Below are positions 62,955 through 64,000 of a stretch of DNA of 64,000 nt, one piece after another (within the stretch, counting starts at the first letter, position 1; each line of letters starts with the position of its first letter). Source of the DNA: Paenibacillus donghaensis (GTDB lineage Bacteria; Bacillota; Bacilli; Paenibacillales; Paenibacillaceae); the NCBI RefSeq assembly GCF_002192415.1, contig NZ_CP021780.1, forward strand, positions 6,572,001 to 6,636,000. The letters are read 5' to 3'. The notes beneath the pieces were generated by a model, which searched no databases, had not been told where the DNA came from, and saw nothing but the letters and a program-made list of their open reading frames with translations. A program made the translations under genes and the position numbers.

Positions 62955-64000
62955 GTATTCGGATTCAAGATGTAACTTTCCGGTATGACGGCAGGACCGC
63001 TCTGGACACAATCTGCCTGGATCTTCCCGAGGGCGGACTGACTGTACTCTGCGGAGTTACCGGCAGCGGCAAATCCACGCTGCTGCGCGTGATCTCCGGA
63101 CTGGTGCCGCCCGCTGCGGGAAGTGTAACCTATGGAGACGGGCCAAGAGACCCAGGTGTGGTTTCAATTGTGTTCCAGCAGCCCGAAACCCAGCTGTTTG
63201 CAGGCACCGTCTATAAAGATATTGAATATGGTCTGGAGCAGCGCAAGGTGCCGAAGGCGAGCCGCCCGGAGCTGATCCGAAACGCTTTGGGCAAAGTGGG
63301 GCTTGCCTATGAGGAGTTCAGCGAACGTTCGCCCTTTCTGCTAAGCGGAGGCGAGAAACGACGGCTCTGCATCGCCGGAGCTATTGCCGCGAATCCGCAG
63401 CTGTTGATCCTGGACGAGCCAACAGCCGGCCTCGATCCCCAGGCCGCCCAATCGCTACTGGAGATGATTGCCGGGCTGAAGCAGAACGGACTAACTGTCG
63501 TAGTCGGCACCCATGATCTGGAGAGCTTCTTCCCGCTGGCCGATCAGGTGGTTGTGATGTCGCAGGGCTCCGTCTACTACAGTGGCCCCGCAGGTCCGCT
63601 CACCGCTGACCCTGCGCTGCTGGGCACAGCCGGGCTGGAGCTGCCCGCCTATGCGCGGATCGGCAACACCCTGCGGCAGCGCGGGCTGCTGGCCGGCCAA
63701 CCCGGCAGCACGGCGGAGCTGCTCGCCGCACTGCGCGAGCAGCCAATTCCGCGCACGGCTGCTGCCGGGACGCCCCCTGCAGCGGTCCGTTCATCGTCCG
63801 CTGCGGACAGCCTTGCCTCTGCTCCTGCTTCGGTACCGACACCGGCATCTGCATCGGTGACTGCTTCGGCAACTGCATCTGCTCCTGCTTTGGCATCCGC
63901 ACCATCAGCGGCATCTATACCTGCTTCAGCATCTGTACCGGCATCTGCATCGGTGACTGCTTCGACAACTGCATCTGCATCAGCTTCAGCATCCGCACCG
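62951..64000 (+). CDS. ecfA2: ECF transporter ATP-binding protein EcfA2 with long low-complexity extension (partial)
   Basis: At least 350 residues; it continues past the edge in frame. Walker [18 protein letters not shown]-loop VFQQPETQLFAGTVYKDIEY, signature LLSGGEKRRLCIAGAI and Walker B LLILDEPTAGLD occupy the first 230 residues. From about residue 260 the chain becomes a Ser/Ala/Pro/Thr/Val tract with internal DNA repeats (63841-64000). EcfA2 is normally about 280-290 residues, so this is an unusual extension or a linker to a fused downstream domain such as EcfT. The end is not visible. Confidence 0.88.
   Translation, partial: MSIRIQDVTFRYDGRTALDTICLDLPEGGLTVLCGVTGSGKSTLLRVISGLVPPAAGSVTYGDGPRDPGVVSIVFQQPETQLFAGTVYKDIEYGLEQRKVPKASRPELIRNALGKVGLAYEEFSERSPFLLSGGEKRRLCIAGAIAANPQLLILDEPTAGLDPQAAQSLLEMIAGLKQNGLTVVVGTHDLESFFPLADQVVVMSQGSVYYSGPAGPLTADPALLGTAGLELPAYARIGNTLRQRGLLAGQPGSTAELLAALREQPIPRTAAAGTPPAAVRSSSAADSLASAPASVPTPASASVTASATASAPALASAPSAASIPASASVPASASVTASTTASASASASAP
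63841..64000 (+). repeat. Tandem repeat within ecfA2, period 96 bases
   Basis: The segment starting ACCGGCATCTGCATCGGTGA at 63841 recurs at 63937 with few changes and runs to the edge. The period of 96 bases (32 codons) keeps the frame. Shorter GCATCTG/GCTTCAG hexamer-like units repeat inside it. Confidence 0.8.

Overview
The window is chromosomal DNA of a spore-forming Gram-positive bacterium, most likely a Paenibacillus or close relative. Reasons: AGGAGG-type ribosome binding sites throughout, a Spo0E-family phosphatase, an LtaS-type lipoteichoic acid synthase, a CidA/CidB pair with its LysR regulator, several large GGDEF/EAL proteins, and tight intergenic spacing with many strong intrinsic terminators. 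No rRNA, tRNA or CRISPR was seen. Genus is inferred from gene content only. LAYOUT: 0-11 kb holds a MarR-ABC exporter operon (cut at the left edge), an HTH-TPR regulator, Spo0E, LysR-cidAB, a Gfo/Idh/MocA oxidoreductase, a DinG-type helicase, LtaS and a second MarR. 11-18 kb holds a chemoreceptor, an MHYT-GGDEF-EAL protein and an ABC-2-like exporter pair. 18.5-24.1 kb is an AT-rich accessory island with lipoproteins, a leaderless lytic-transglycosylase-like protein, a leaderless DUF1906 protein, a small unknown protein and two broken genes. 24-42 kb holds an FtsX-type ABC pair, a DAACS symporter, a second Gfo/Idh/MocA enzyme, a MenA-like prenyltransferase, two more GGDEF-EAL proteins, an acetate transporter, a DsrE protein next to a class V aminotransferase, and small metabolic genes. 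42.2-55.2 kb is a pyrimidine catabolism locus. 55.5-64 kb holds a 7TM-PAS-GGDEF cyclase, CsbD, a DUF72 protein, a cytoplasmic alpha-amylase, a 1.2 kb gene-free stretch of nested repeats, BioY and the start of an ECF transporter operon that runs off the right edge. HOW THE GENES WORK TOGETHER: the 42-55 kb locus has an NMT1/THI5-type ABC importer, PreT-PreA dihydropyrimidine dehydrogenase, dihydropyrimidinase, an omega-amino-acid transaminase and a CoA-acylating (methyl)malonate-semialdehyde dehydrogenase, around a PucR regulator. Together they would take uracil or thymine to acetyl- or propionyl-CoA, but no beta-ureidopropionase gene is present in the window. Four proteins handle cyclic di-GMP; one has a degenerate GSDEF site and lies downstream of an exact Fur-box consensus. 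REPEATS: the most unusual content is a family of MITE-like elements of about 300-320 bp. They have 14-bp terminal inverted repeats (GGTTACTACTTAGG) and four 28-bp palindromes spaced 51/61/50 bases. Some copies are inserted exactly into the 6-nt loop of another copy's palindrome, duplicating that loop. A second observation is a perfect 24-bp-arm palindrome in the AT-rich island that forms two face-to-face promoters, with a related promoter upstream of the DUF1906 gene.
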